From an uncultured Chryseobacterium sp. (GTDB lineage Bacteria; Bacteroidota; Bacteroidia; Flavobacteriales; Weeksellaceae), in NCBI GenBank assembly GCA_913778505.1, contig CAJYWD010000002.1, forward strand, positions 1 to 43,508: a stretch of DNA of 43,508 bases, written 5' to 3'. The position numbers and the translations under genes were made by a program. This document shows, one piece after another, positions 26,465 through 34,917 of this stretch. Each line of letters begins with the position of its first letter. Positions within the stretch are counted from its first letter, which is position 1. The notes under the pieces were generated by a model that had not been told where the DNA came from, did no database searches, and worked only from the letters and a program-made list of their open reading frames with translations.

Positions 26465-27514
26465 TTACAGGATCAACATGGCATCTCCATAGGAATAGAA
26501 TTTGTACTGTTCTTTGATCGCTTCCTCATAAGCATGCATCACGAAATCTTTTCCTGCAAACGCAGCAATCATCATGATTAACGTAGATTTCGGCGTGTGA
26601 AAGTTGGTAATCATTGCGTTGGCAACACCAAAGTCGTGCGGTGGATAGATGAACTTATTGGTCCAGCCTCTGTACGGCCCGATTTTCTTGTTGGACGAAA
26701 CAGAGGTTTCCAGAGCTCTCATGGAAGTTGTTCCCACGGCGCAAACTCTGCGGTTTTCTTCAACAGCTTTGTTAATGATGGCTGCATTTTTTTCGTCTAT
26801 GATCACTTCTTCGGATTCCATCTTGTGCTTGGAAAGATCTTCTACCTCAATTGGATTAAACGTTCCCAAGCCTACGTGAAGCGTGATCTCCGCAAAGTCG
26901 ATGCCTTTGATTTCCATACGCTTCATCAGATGTTTTGAGAAGTGAAGACCTGCGGTAGGCGCGGCAACTGCACCTTCTACTTTGGCATAGATGGTCTGGT
27001 AACGCTCTGCATCTTCCGGCTCTACTTCTCTTTTGATGTATTTTGGAAGCGGTGTTTCCCCAAGTTCTGTCAATTTTGCTCGGAACTCTTCGTAAGAGCC
27101 GTCGAAAAGGAATCTCAGAGTTCTTCCTCTGGACGTGGTGTTATCAATAACTTCGGCCACCAGAGATTCATCTTCTGTGAAAAATAATTTATTCCCGATT
27201 CTGATTTTTCTGGCCGGGTCTACCAGTACGTCCCAAACACGCGTCTCGGCGTCCAGCTCTCTCAAAAGGAAAACTTCAATTTTAGCTCCGGTCTTTTCCT
27301 TGTTACCAAATAATCTGGCTGGAAAAACCTTGGTGTTATTAAAGATGAAAAGGTCTTTTTCATCGAAATAATCGATGACATCTTTGAATAATTTATGCTC
27401 AATAGTCTGGTCTTTTCTGTTAAGAACCATTAATCTAGCTTCGTCTCGGTTTGCTGATGGATGCTCTGCCAGTAATTCTGCTGGCAAATCAAAATTAAAA
27501 TCAGATGTTTTCAT
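26465..27514 (-). CDS. queA: S-adenosylmethionine:tRNA ribosyltransferase-isomerase QueA
   Basis: This 349-residue enzyme of the queuosine pathway transfers the ribosyl part of S-adenosylmethionine to preQ1 at the wobble base of tRNA and forms epoxyqueuosine. Family segments are clear: [20 protein letters not shown] at the N-terminus, [34 protein letters not shown] and [20 protein letters not shown] near the C-terminus. Length is normal. The ATG at 27514 is chosen over a possible upstream TTG at 27589 because the protein family starts at [12 protein letters not shown] sequence and the promoter boxes (27604-27573) lie downstream of that TTG. No other queuosine gene is next to it. Confidence 0.96.
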   Translation of the reverse strand: MKTSDFNFDLPAELLAEHPSANRDEARLMVLNRKDQTIEHKLFKDVIDYFDEKDLFIFNNTKVFPARLFGNKEKTGAKIEVFLLRELDAETRVWDVLVDPARKIRIGNKLFFTEDESLVAEVIDNTTSRGRTLRFLFDGSYEEFRAKLTELGETPLPKYIKREVEPEDAERYQTIYAKVEGAVAAPTAGLHFSKHLMKRMEIKGIDFAEITLHVGLGTFNPIEVEDLSKHKMESEEVIIDEKNAAIINKAVEENRRVCAVGTTSMRALETSVSSNKKIGPYRGWTNKFIYPPHDFGVANAMITNFHTPKSTLIMMIAAFAGKDFVMHAYEEAIKEQYKFYSYGDAMLIL

Positions 27515-27572
27515 AAAATTTACGGATTTTACTTTAGAACAGACAATTGCCTGTGTTAAAATTTGCGAGGTA

Positions 27573-27604
27573 CAAAGATACGATATCAAAATCCCTTTGT
27601 CAAG
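27573..27604 (-). promoter_or_regulatory. Putative promoter of queA
   Basis: On the minus strand CTTG (27604-27601, part of CTTGACA), a 20-base spacer and TATCTTTG (27580-27573). The -7 box is an exact match and the -33 box has one mismatch. Predicted leader is about 50 bases. Confidence 0.6.
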
Positions 27605-27753
27605 TAGTTATGTTAATTTGAGATAAAGTTTGGTAATGTACTCTGTTAATTAAGATTTTTTCGGAAATTTCATACTGATATTTGGTGATTTCTGGAAAAA
27701 ACATTTAATTTAGTGCAATTAAAAGTTGTTATCGTCTACTAAATGCCTTTGTT

Positions 27754-29571
27754 ATGAGTATTGAAAACGAAAATCCTGAGAATGAAAATCTAAATCCAGC
27801 TACAGAAGTTTCTGAAAATCAAATTGCGGAGCAGTCTCCAGAACCTGAGGAAGCTCCAGGTCGGGAACCTGAAAATGAGCATAGAGAAACCGATGCGCCG
27901 GATGATAATTTTTCTCACCTCTCACTTCAGGAAACGCTGGACGAGATGGAGAAAATCGTTAATAAAGCCGACGCAGCAACGGCGTACAGGACTTTCAACA
28001 GCTTGAAAGAGCACGCCAGTCATAAGATTGCGGACGATGTGGAAGACAAGAAGCACGAATATCTGGAGCAGGGCAATCCTGAAGAGCATTTTGCGTATCA
28101 TCATCCGTCAGCATCCAGACTGTCTGGTCTGGTGCATACTTACAAAGAAAAACAAGACGATTTCCATAAGCATCAGGAAGCAGAACACCAGAAAAATCTG
28201 GAAGAGCGCCTCCAGATCATTGACCGGCTGAAGCATCTCTATACCAATTCTGAGCCTGGAACTAATCTGTTCCGAGCCATCAGGGAAATTAAGGAAGCCT
28301 GGGGCAGTGCCGGCCAGGTAGCCAAAGCGGAGTTCAAAAATCTTAACAATAATTATTTCCATCATCTCAAAATGTTCAACGAGATGCTGGATCTTAACAA
28401 AGAATATCTTGAGCAGGAGTTTGCGCATAATCTTGAAAAAAGGCAGCATATTATTCAGCGGGCCACGGAATTATTGGACGAGCCTGTGGTACAGAAGGCG
28501 CTGAATGAACTTCAATATCTGCATAAACTCTGGAAGGAAGAAGCAGAACCTGTGGCAGAAGAGTTCCGTGAAAAAACCTGGGAAGAATTCAAAGAGGTTT
28601 CCAATAAGATTCATGAACGGAAATCTGAGTTGATGGCGGTCATTGATGCAGAACAGCAGGAGAATCTGGAAAAGAAAAGTAAGATCATAGAAGAGCTCCA
28701 AGGCTATTCCAAAGCAGAAAATGCTAATCATAATTTCTGGCAGCAGGCCATCAAAAAAGTAGAAGAACTGCGTTCCGATTTTCTGAAATTAGGTCCTGTT
28801 CCAAAGAAATTATCGAACCAGAACTGGACAGACTTCAAGCAGGCGCTGAGGGATTTTAACACTTCTAAAAATGATTTTTACAAAAATCTGAAAGGTTCAC
28901 AGATTCATAATCTGGAGCAGAAACTTTCTCTGATCAAGACAGCACAGGATAATATGAATTCCGAAGATTGGGATTCGGTAGTGCCATTGTTTAAAAAATT
29001 ACAGGAAGACTGGAAGAAGATTGGCCATGTGCCAAGAAGCCAGGCCAATAAAGTCTGGGACGATTTCCGAGATGCCTGCAACACTTTTTTTAAGAATTAC
29101 AGAGATAAAAATAATGCTGCCGGAGACAACTGGAAAGATAATTATAAGAATAAGAAAGCACTTCTGGAAGAATTGAAAGCCCTGACCGATGAGGAAGGTT
29201 CTGTGGAGAAAATTGAAAATATCAAAAACTCCTGGAATGCCATCGGGAAAGTGCCGAAGGATAAATTGTCAATCAATACAGAATTCAACAAAACGCTGCG
29301 CGAAAAATTGAAGCTCAATAAAATTAATGAGTTTGATCTCAAAGAGGAAAACCTTTCTGAAAGCCAGCTGACGGACAAGGCGAGAAAAATCAAAAATCAA
29401 ATCGCCGATCTGGAAGCAGAAGTGGTGCAGCTGGAAAATAATCTTTCCTTCTTCAGCTCACCAGGCAGGGAAAATCCGCTCCTGAGAGATACCTATGAAA
29501 AACTCGACAATAAAAAAGAGCAGCTTGAAAGTCTTAAACAGACGCTGCATCAGATCATTGCCGGAGAATAA
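27754..29571 (+). CDS. DUF349 repeat protein
   Basis: This 605-residue, highly charged, almost entirely helical protein has an acidic, low-complexity N-terminus (about 1-50, rich in E, N and P) and then about five DUF349 repeats of 70-75 residues. Each shows the W-x(n)-G-x-V/x-P-x(n)-W/F pattern, e.g. IKEAWGSAGQVAKAEF, KLWKEEAEPVAEEF, FLKLGPVPKKLSNQNWTDFK, EDWKKIGHVPRSQANKVWDD and NSWNAIGKVPKDKLS. The C-terminus (about 545-605) is a coiled coil. DUF349 proteins are common in Bacteroidota but their role is not well established. There is no signal peptide, so it is cytoplasmic. It is monocistronic, ended by a strong terminator. Confidence 0.9.
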   Translation: MSIENENPENENLNPATEVSENQIAEQSPEPEEAPGREPENEHRETDAPDDNFSHLSLQETLDEMEKIVNKADAATAYRTFNSLKEHASHKIADDVEDKKHEYLEQGNPEEHFAYHHPSASRLSGLVHTYKEKQDDFHKHQEAEHQKNLEERLQIIDRLKHLYTNSEPGTNLFRAIREIKEAWGSAGQVAKAEFKNLNNNYFHHLKMFNEMLDLNKEYLEQEFAHNLEKRQHIIQRATELLDEPVVQKALNELQYLHKLWKEEAEPVAEEFREKTWEEFKEVSNKIHERKSELMAVIDAEQQENLEKKSKIIEELQGYSKAENANHNFWQQAIKKVEELRSDFLKLGPVPKKLSNQNWTDFKQALRDFNTSKNDFYKNLKGSQIHNLEQKLSLIKTAQDNMNSEDWDSVVPLFKKLQEDWKKIGHVPRSQANKVWDDFRDACNTFFKNYRDKNNAAGDNWKDNYKNKKALLEELKALTDEEGSVEKIENIKNSWNAIGKVPKDKLSINTEFNKTLREKLKLNKINEFDLKEENLSESQLTDKARKIKNQIADLEAEVVQLENNLSFFSSPGRENPLLRDTYEKLDNKKEQLESLKQTLHQIIAGE

Positions 29572-29588
29572 ACAGAATCAGTCAATTC

Positions 29589-29617
29589 AATCCTCTAATT
29601 TTTTTAGAGGATTTTTT
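29589..29617 (+). terminator. Intrinsic terminator after the DUF349 gene
   Basis: Ten-base perfect arms AATCCTCTAA (29589-29598) and TTAGAGGATT (29604-29613) with a T5 loop, followed by a T-run. Confidence 0.85.
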
Positions 29618-29719
29618 TGTTATTTGATAAGTAATACATTATTAATATTGAATTTTAAATTTCTGATCTTTATGTGATTAAAATTTGATATTTTTATGCT
29701 CCACTTTTTAAATAGAAAT

Positions 29720-31585
29720 ATGGTAAAAAATTACCTGCTGGCTCTGGCCATTGTTCCGATGATTGCACACGCTCAGGCACCCGATGGTTATTACGCCGGT
29801 ACGGAAAATCTTTCCGGATATGCGCTGAAGACCAGACTTCATAACATTATTTCGGCGAAAAATTACAACTGGCATTACGATGACCTGAAGAGCCTCTACG
29901 GCCAGACAGATATTGACCGCTATTATGATTACGATGCCAGCAACAATACTTATCTCCTGGATATTTACTCAAACAATCCATCCGGAACCACAGCCTATCA
30001 TTACACGCTCAATAGCATTATCAGCAGTGCCAGTGCGGAGGGACTTGGATGGAACCGGGAACATATGATGCCGCAAAGTTCTTTCAACAGTGCTTATCCG
30101 ATGTATTCTGATTTATTCTTCGTAGTGCCTACTGATGCCCGAATTAATCAGTTGAGAAGCAATTATCCGTACGGAAAAGCTGGTTCTACGGTTTATTACA
30201 ATTTCACAAACGGCTCTAAGCAGGCTTTAAACGGAACGCCGAACGCCACATACACCGGCAGAGTGTACGAACCGATTGATGAATTCAAGGGCGATGTAGC
30301 CCGTGCGCTCCTGTATTTTGCCGTGCGATATGAAGGAAAACTGAACAGCTTCAATTACTCCACCAATGCCAATGATCCTACCAAAGATCAGAATCCGCTG
30401 AACGGAACCGAAGAAAAAGCGTATGAAGACTGGTATGTGGCCATGCTGCTGAACTGGCATCAGCAAGATCCTGTTTCGCAGCGCGAGATCGATCGTAACA
30501 ATGCGGTTTTCAGCATTCAGAAAAACAGAAATCCGTTCATCGATCATCCTGAGTGGGTGTCACAGATCTGGAGTCAGACGCCGGATAACATAGCGCCCGG
30601 CGCTCCTTCTCAGTTGCTGATAGAAAAAAATTCTGCATACTTTATCAGTTTAAAATGGCAGCTCAGTCCGGAAGCAGACGTTCTTGGCTACCGGATCTAT
30701 CAGGATAATGTTCTGATAGGAACCTCCAAAACAAACACTTTTACCGCAGATCATCTGCTTCCCAATACCAATTACAATTTTACGGTCAAGGCTTATGATA
30801 CATCCTATCTGGAAAGCCCGCAGAGCAATACGACTAATGGGACAACGCTGGAGAATGATGTTTTTGCAAAAGATCTGCAGATCGTTAAGTATCTGGAAGG
30901 CAGCAATAAAAATAAAGCTTTTGAAATTGCAAACAGAACGGGACATAAAATTAATCTGCAAGGCTATAAATTATACATCCAGTACAAAGGTCAGACTGGC
31001 GTGTATTATTATGGCGAGCCCTTCGAACTGGAAGGCGAGATAGACAATAATCAAAGTTTTGTGGTCATTAATCCTAATGCTGCTTTCAGTTGCTATTCCA
31101 ATCCAGATGCGAAATTTGTGACAGCCGGGCCATCTTTATCCTTTGAAGGCAATAATTATGTTGATCTATCGTACATATCTGCAACAGTGGACGCAGTAGG
31201 AATCAAAGGTCAGGATAATTCCAATGGCAATAAATCGCTTTATCGCAAAACAGCTTTTAACAATCCTACAGCTGCTTTTGATTTAAATGAGTGGGAAAGT
31301 TATCCTTCAGACTATTGCCAGGGATTAGGAGTTCTGGCTGTAAACGATGTTGCAGGAGCCAAGCAGAATTTTGAAGTTTATCCCAATCCGGTTGATGTCA
31401 ATTTAAATCTTGCAGGTGATGTCAGCAAAGTTAAATCAGTTAAAATATATGATCTTTCAGGAAAGCTGATAAAAGAAGTTGCTTATCCATTCGTTACTCA
31501 AAAATCATTGAACATCCAAGATCTCTCGCCTAATATTTATATTCTTGACTTGGATGGACACGCAATTAAATTTATTAAAAAATAG
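29720..31585 (+). CDS. Secreted endonuclease I with Fn3, lamin-tail-like and T9SS C-terminal domains
   Basis: This 621-residue extracellular nuclease has a Sec signal (about residues 1-19, ending A-H-A-Q-A). The endonuclease I domain (about 25-285) has the beta-beta-alpha-metal motif around His115 in GLGWNREHMMPQSSF and later VVPTDARINQLRSNYPYG. A fibronectin III domain follows (about 290-380; SLKWQLSPEADVLGYRIYQD), then a lamin-tail-like beta domain (about 385-540; FEIANRTGHKINLQGYKLYI), then a type A C-terminal sorting signal (about 550-621; FEVYPNPVDVNLNL, IYDLSGKLIKE) that directs export by the type IX system. The ATG at 29720 gives a clean signal peptide; the ATG at 29696 adds eight residues. 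Likely roles are use of extracellular DNA or biofilm turnover. Confidence 0.92.
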   Translation: MVKNYLLALAIVPMIAHAQAPDGYYAGTENLSGYALKTRLHNIISAKNYNWHYDDLKSLYGQTDIDRYYDYDASNNTYLLDIYSNNPSGTTAYHYTLNSIISSASAEGLGWNREHMMPQSSFNSAYPMYSDLFFVVPTDARINQLRSNYPYGKAGSTVYYNFTNGSKQALNGTPNATYTGRVYEPIDEFKGDVARALLYFAVRYEGKLNSFNYSTNANDPTKDQNPLNGTEEKAYEDWYVAMLLNWHQQDPVSQREIDRNNAVFSIQKNRNPFIDHPEWVSQIWSQTPDNIAPGAPSQLLIEKNSAYFISLKWQLSPEADVLGYRIYQDNVLIGTSKTNTFTADHLLPNTNYNFTVKAYDTSYLESPQSNTTNGTTLENDVFAKDLQIVKYLEGSNKNKAFEIANRTGHKINLQGYKLYIQYKGQTGVYYYGEPFELEGEIDNNQSFVVINPNAAFSCYSNPDAKFVTAGPSLSFEGNNYVDLSYISATVDAVGIKGQDNSNGNKSLYRKTAFNNPTAAFDLNEWESYPSDYCQGLGVLAVNDVAGAKQNFEVYPNPVDVNLNLAGDVSKVKSVKIYDLSGKLIKEVAYPFVTQKSLNIQDLSPNIYILDLDGHAIKFIKK

Positions 31586-31611
31586 GTAGTCGTTATTTTG
31601 TACCATTTACA

Positions 31612-31640
31612 GGCATTTCATATTCTGGAATGCCATTTCT
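31612..31640 (+). terminator. Possible weak terminator after the endonuclease gene
   Basis: Arms GGCATTTC (31612-31619) and GGAATGCC (31627-31634) with one wobble pair, then ATTTCTTTG, a poor T-run. Confidence 0.4.
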
Positions 31641-31714
31641 TTGTCTAAATCTTCCGATTGTGCGGTTAGTCAGTGACAATATTATAAATTTTATGTATTG
31701 CGATATAAAATTCG

Positions 31715-31722
31715 TAAATTTG
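31715..31722 (+). promoter_or_regulatory. -7 element of the purC-purF operon
   Basis: TAAATTTG fits TAnnTTTG exactly; the -33 region (TTTA near 31690) is degenerate. Predicted leader is about 75 bases, long enough for regulation, but I see no purine riboswitch core in it. Confidence 0.5.
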
Positions 31723-31804
31723 TGCATCAATCTAATAATAAAAAGTTCAGGAATAATCATTGCGAGCAGGCAATGAAGTTTTCCCGGATAAAATGAAAGT
31801 AATT

Positions 31805-32527
31805 ATGAGTCAAAAGAAAGAAATGCTTTACGAAGGTAAGGCTAAACAGGTTTTTGCTACTGACAAGCCTGATGAAGTGGTGGTGCGTTATAAAGACGAT
31901 GCAACCGCTTTCAACGCCCAGAAGCGCGGTCAGTTCGACAGAAAAGGAGAATTGAACAATGCGATTTCCACGTTGATATTCGGTTATCTTATCGAAAACG
32001 GGATCCCGACACACTTTATTGAAAAGCTGGACGACAGAGAGCAGCTTGTAAAAAAAGTAGATATTATTCCTTTGGAAATGGTAGTCCGTAATTATGCAGC
32101 CGGCAGTATGGCTCAACGATTGGGCGTGGAAGAAGGCACTAAATCTCCTGTAACAATTTTCGATATCTGCTACAAAAAAGATGAACTGGGCGACCCGCTG
32201 ATTAACGACTATCATGCGGTTTTTTTGGGCGCTGCAACGTTTGAAGAATTAAAAGAAATGTACGCTCTCACCGGTAAAATCAATGACCTTTTGATTGCGT
32301 TGTTTGATAAGATGAATGTCATTCTCGTGGATTTCAAAATCGAGCTTGGAAAAACTTCCGACGGTAAAATCGTTTTGGCAGATGAAATTTCTCCGGACAC
32401 CTGCAGACTGTGGGACAAGGATACGATGAAAAAGCTTGATAAAGACCGGTTCCGAAGAGATCTGGGCGAAATCACGGAAGCGTATGTCGAGATTTACAAC
32501 AGATTACAAACCGCTTTAGAAAAATAA
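31805..32527 (+). CDS. purC: Phosphoribosylaminoimidazole-succinocarboxamide synthase PurC
   Basis: This 240-residue SAICAR synthase joins CAIR and aspartate with ATP in purine synthesis. Recognised segments are [20 protein letters not shown] at the N-terminus, [20 protein letters not shown], the CAIR/aspartate region [40 protein letters not shown], and [12 protein letters not shown]. The ATG at 31805 gives the usual [16 protein letters not shown] start; the in-frame ATG at 31793 would add only four residues. The stop lies 20 bases before purF, forming a two-gene operon. Confidence 0.96.
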   Translation: MSQKKEMLYEGKAKQVFATDKPDEVVVRYKDDATAFNAQKRGQFDRKGELNNAISTLIFGYLIENGIPTHFIEKLDDREQLVKKVDIIPLEMVVRNYAAGSMAQRLGVEEGTKSPVTIFDICYKKDELGDPLINDYHAVFLGAATFEELKEMYALTGKINDLLIALFDKMNVILVDFKIELGKTSDGKIVLADEISPDTCRLWDKDTMKKLDKDRFRRDLGEITEAYVEIYNRLQTALEK

Positions 32528-32547
32528 AATCCGAGATTAAAATTATA

Positions 32548-34068
32548 ATGGATTTAGAATTTCAAAATTACAGTACGCTGCCAAAATACGCTTTCCAAAA
32601 CCGTTACGACGAGTTTGAGGAAGCCAAGGATCTTTCCAAAGAAGAACTTGGCAATTATCCCTTTGATAAGATGGAAGAGGAGTGCGGCGTTTTCGGACTG
32701 CATTCTACAGAAACTCTGGATACGTTTTCGCTGGCACAGTTCGGCCTATTTGCTTTGCAGCACCGTGGTCAGGAAGCTTGCGGTATTGCTGTGGGCAACA
32801 AAGGGAAGATATTTTCCGTGAAGGATGAAGGTCTCGTTCTGGATGTTTTTAAAACCATCGAAGATCCGGAGCAGTTCATGGGAAGCACCGTGATCGGGCA
32901 TACGCGCTACACTACTGCTGGCGACAAGAAGAAGTATAACTTTCAGCCGTTCTTTGCGAAAAATGAATATGACCAGATTATTCTGTCCATAGCACATAAT
33001 GGTAATCTTACCAACGCAAAACAGCTCCGGAAAGAACTGGAAGATGAAGGCGTGGTTTTCCGGGCGACATCAGATACGGAGGTCATTCTCAGATTGATTC
33101 AGAAAAATCTGGACCTCGGACTTCGTGGTGCGATCAAGGCAACAATGGAGAAAATCGAAGGTGCTTATTCCGTGGTGGGCATCACCCGAAACAAGTTTTT
33201 TGCATTCCGGGATTTCAACGGAATCCGGCCTTTGGTTTTGGGAGCTATTGATGAGAGTACCTTTGTAGTGGCATCTGAAAGTTGCGCACTGGATGGGGTT
33301 GGAGCGCAATATGTACGGGATATTTTGCCTGGCGAAATCGTTTACACCAGCGATAACGAAAAAGGTTTGCAATCCTACTTGGTTAAGGATGATTGTGTCA
33401 ATAAGATCTGCGCATTTGAATACATTTATTTTGCACGGCCAGATTCCACTCTAGAAGGCATAAACGTGCATGAAGTTCGGGAAAAATCCGGCATGAAAAT
33501 CTGGGAACAGGCGCCTGTTGATGCGGATATTGTGATTGGCGTACCAGATTCCGGTGTGCCAGCGGCCATTGGTTTTTCCAAAGCCTCCGGAATTCCTTTC
33601 AGACCTGTACTGATCAAGAACCGATACATTGGACGATCATTTATTATTCCTTCGCAGGAAATGCGAGAGCATTTTGTGAACCTAAAACTGAATCCGATCA
33701 TCTCCGAAATGAAAGACAAACGTGTGGTGATCATCGATGACTCCATTGTGCGGGGAACTACATCTAAACGCTTAGTGAAAATTCTGAAAAACGCAGGCGT
33801 AAAGGAAATACATTTCAGAAGTGTTTCGCCGCCCATCGTGGCGCCGTGTTTTCTGGGAATCGATACACCTACGAAAGACGATCTGATATCGGCTAATATG
33901 ACCAAAGATGAACTGAAAGACTATCTGGCTGTTGACAGTCTCGAGTTTCTGAGTGTTGATAATCTCATCAACATACTCGGATCACCCAACCATTGTTTTG
34001 GTTGTTTCACGGAAAAATATCCGGTTAAGAATCCGGACGAATTGGCTTTTGTAGATCAAGGCGATTAG
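32548..34068 (+). CDS. purF: Amidophosphoribosyltransferase PurF (iron-sulfur type)
   Basis: This 506-residue enzyme catalyses the first committed step of purine synthesis, PRPP plus glutamine to phosphoribosylamine. The N-terminal glutaminase nucleophile is Cys46 in MEEECGVFGL, so the chain has a 45-residue leader that must be removed to free the cysteine, longer than the ~11 residues of Bacillus-type PurF. Other signatures are GHTRYTTAGDKKKYNFQPF, AHNGNLTNA, the PRPP loop RVVIIDDSIVRGTTSKRLV, and cysteines in KICAFEYIYFARPDS, VAPCFLGID and NHCFGCF that match the 4Fe-4S ligands of the Bacillus-type enzyme. It is co-transcribed with purC. Confidence 0.96.
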   Translation: MDLEFQNYSTLPKYAFQNRYDEFEEAKDLSKEELGNYPFDKMEEECGVFGLHSTETLDTFSLAQFGLFALQHRGQEACGIAVGNKGKIFSVKDEGLVLDVFKTIEDPEQFMGSTVIGHTRYTTAGDKKKYNFQPFFAKNEYDQIILSIAHNGNLTNAKQLRKELEDEGVVFRATSDTEVILRLIQKNLDLGLRGAIKATMEKIEGAYSVVGITRNKFFAFRDFNGIRPLVLGAIDESTFVVASESCALDGVGAQYVRDILPGEIVYTSDNEKGLQSYLVKDDCVNKICAFEYIYFARPDSTLEGINVHEVREKSGMKIWEQAPVDADIVIGVPDSGVPAAIGFSKASGIPFRPVLIKNRYIGRSFIIPSQEMREHFVNLKLNPIISEMKDKRVVIIDDSIVRGTTSKRLVKILKNAGVKEIHFRSVSPPIVAPCFLGIDTPTKDDLISANMTKDELKDYLAVDSLEFLSVDNLINILGSPNHCFGCFTEKYPVKNPDELAFVDQGD

Positions 34069-34090
34069 CTAATTACATTTAAATAAATTC

Positions 34091-34126
34091 AAACCGTTCT
34101 GCACTTTCTGTAGAGCGGTTTTATTT
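34091..34126 (+). terminator. Intrinsic terminator after purF
   Basis: Arms AAACCGTTCT (34091-34100) and AGAGCGGTTT (34112-34121), one G-T wobble, 11-base loop, followed by TATTTT. Confidence 0.7.
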
Positions 34127-34136
34127 TATCATAAAC

Positions 34137-34261
34137 AAAAAAACCCCAACCGAGGTTGGGGTAAAAACTAATAACCATGAAAACTCAAATTAAACATGAG
34201 AATCGAAAATAAAGTAACAAATAGTGTGCCACTAAAATCGACTCTTTGAAAAAGAATTTCC
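34137..34261 (-). ncRNA. Candidate minus-strand small RNA between purF and ndk
   Basis: On the minus strand there is a complete transcription unit without a normal gene. A promoter GTTG (34300-34297), 22-base spacer, TAAGTTTG (34274-34267) predicts a start near 34261. About 100 bases later is a perfect hairpin ACCCCAACC/GGTTGGGGT (34162-34143) followed on this strand by a run of T to 34137, a classical terminator. On the plus strand the same hairpin is followed by A, not T, so it belongs to the minus transcript. The only ATG-started reading frame inside encodes nine residues (34197-34168, MFNLSFHGY). Nothing is encoded downstream on this strand except antisense to purF. Both ends are predictions; no transcription data are available. 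Confidence 0.5.
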
Positions 34262-34262
34262 G

Positions 34263-34296
34263 TTTGCAAACTTAATAAAAAATTATCGTAAGTTTG
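34263..34296 (+). promoter_or_regulatory. Promoter of ndk, within an 11-bp inverted repeat
   Basis: TTTG (34263-34266), 22-base spacer, TAAGTTTG (34289-34296): a full match to the Bacteroidota consensus with about a 20-base leader. Arms TTGCAAACTTA (34264-34274) and TAAGTTTGCAA (34289-34299) form a perfect 11-base inverted repeat, so a mirror-image promoter faces the other way. Confidence 0.7.
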
Positions 34297-34321
34297 CAAC
34301 TCTTTAAAAAAAAATATAAGA

Positions 34322-34741
34322 ATGTCAGGAAAAATCACTTTCACCATGATTAAGCCGGATGCTGTAGCAGACGGTCACATCGGTGCGATTCTAAGAAAAA
34401 TCAGCGAAGCTGGTTTCAAAATTAAAGCATTAAAGCTTACACAACTTACCGTAGCAGATGCTAAAAAATTCTATGAAGTTCATGCAGAACGACCTTTTTA
34501 CGGAGAGTTGGTAGATTTTATGTCTTCCGGCCCAATCGTAGCAGCGGTCTTGGAAAAAGATAACGCAGTAGAGGATTTCAGAACAGTGATTGGAGCTACC
34601 AATCCTGCTGAAGCGGCTGAAGGTACTATCAGAAAAATGTTTGCGAGAAGCATTGGTGAAAATGCTGTTCACGGATCTGATTCGGATGAAAATGCCTTGA
34701 TTGAAGCTCAATTTCACTTTTCTGGAAGAGAAATTTTCTAA
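34322..34741 (+). CDS. ndk: Nucleoside diphosphate kinase
   Basis: This 139-residue enzyme transfers the terminal phosphate between nucleoside triphosphates and diphosphates through a phosphohistidine. The N-terminus [18 protein letters not shown] and the active-site block with His117 in [13 protein letters not shown] are diagnostic, and the length is normal. It has its own promoter and terminator. Codon choice (AGA, GGT, GAA) is like that of typA and suggests strong expression. Confidence 0.97.
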   Translation: MSGKITFTMIKPDAVADGHIGAILRKISEAGFKIKALKLTQLTVADAKKFYEVHAERPFYGELVDFMSSGPIVAAVLEKDNAVEDFRTVIGATNPAEAAEGTIRKMFARSIGENAVHGSDSDENALIEAQFHFSGREIF

Positions 34742-34766
34742 TCTTCACTCCTGAGATGAATAATAG

Positions 34767-34791
34767 AAGCTGTCCATTGGGCAGCTTTTTT
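34767..34791 (+). terminator. Intrinsic terminator after ndk
   Basis: Arms AAGCTGTCC (34767-34775) and GGGCAGCTT (34779-34787), one wobble pair, three-base loop, then a T-run. Confidence 0.8.
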
Positions 34792-34897
34792 AATATAATA
34801 TAAAAGTTTGATTGACAGTTCTTTAATTAAATGTTAAATAAAGTCCGCTATTTTTAAAAATAATTAAATCTTGGCATAAGTTACCATAAAAATTCAC

Positions 34898-34905
34898 TAC
34901 ATTTG
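34898..34905 (+). promoter_or_regulatory. -7 element of typA
   Basis: TACATTTG fits TAnnTTTG exactly; CTTG at 34870-34873 is a one-mismatch -33 box with a 24-base spacer. The predicted start lies only a few bases before the ATG, so the leader is very short. Confidence 0.55.
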
Positions 34906-34917
34906 CACGCGTAAAAA

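Noticed and set aside
27515-27589. Longer queA reading from an upstream TTG
   Set aside because: The promoter boxes lie inside this extension, and QueA proteins begin at the later ATG.
31723-31804. Purine riboswitch in the purC leader
   Set aside because: The leader is AT-rich and lacks the three-way junction consensus and any terminator or anti-terminator pair.
34177-34212. Plus-strand 11-codon reading frame (MKTQIKHENRK) after the hairpin in the purF-ndk gap
   Set aside because: It has no promoter on the plus strand before it, and the hairpin in front makes better sense as a minus-strand terminator. The frame is too short to support on its own.
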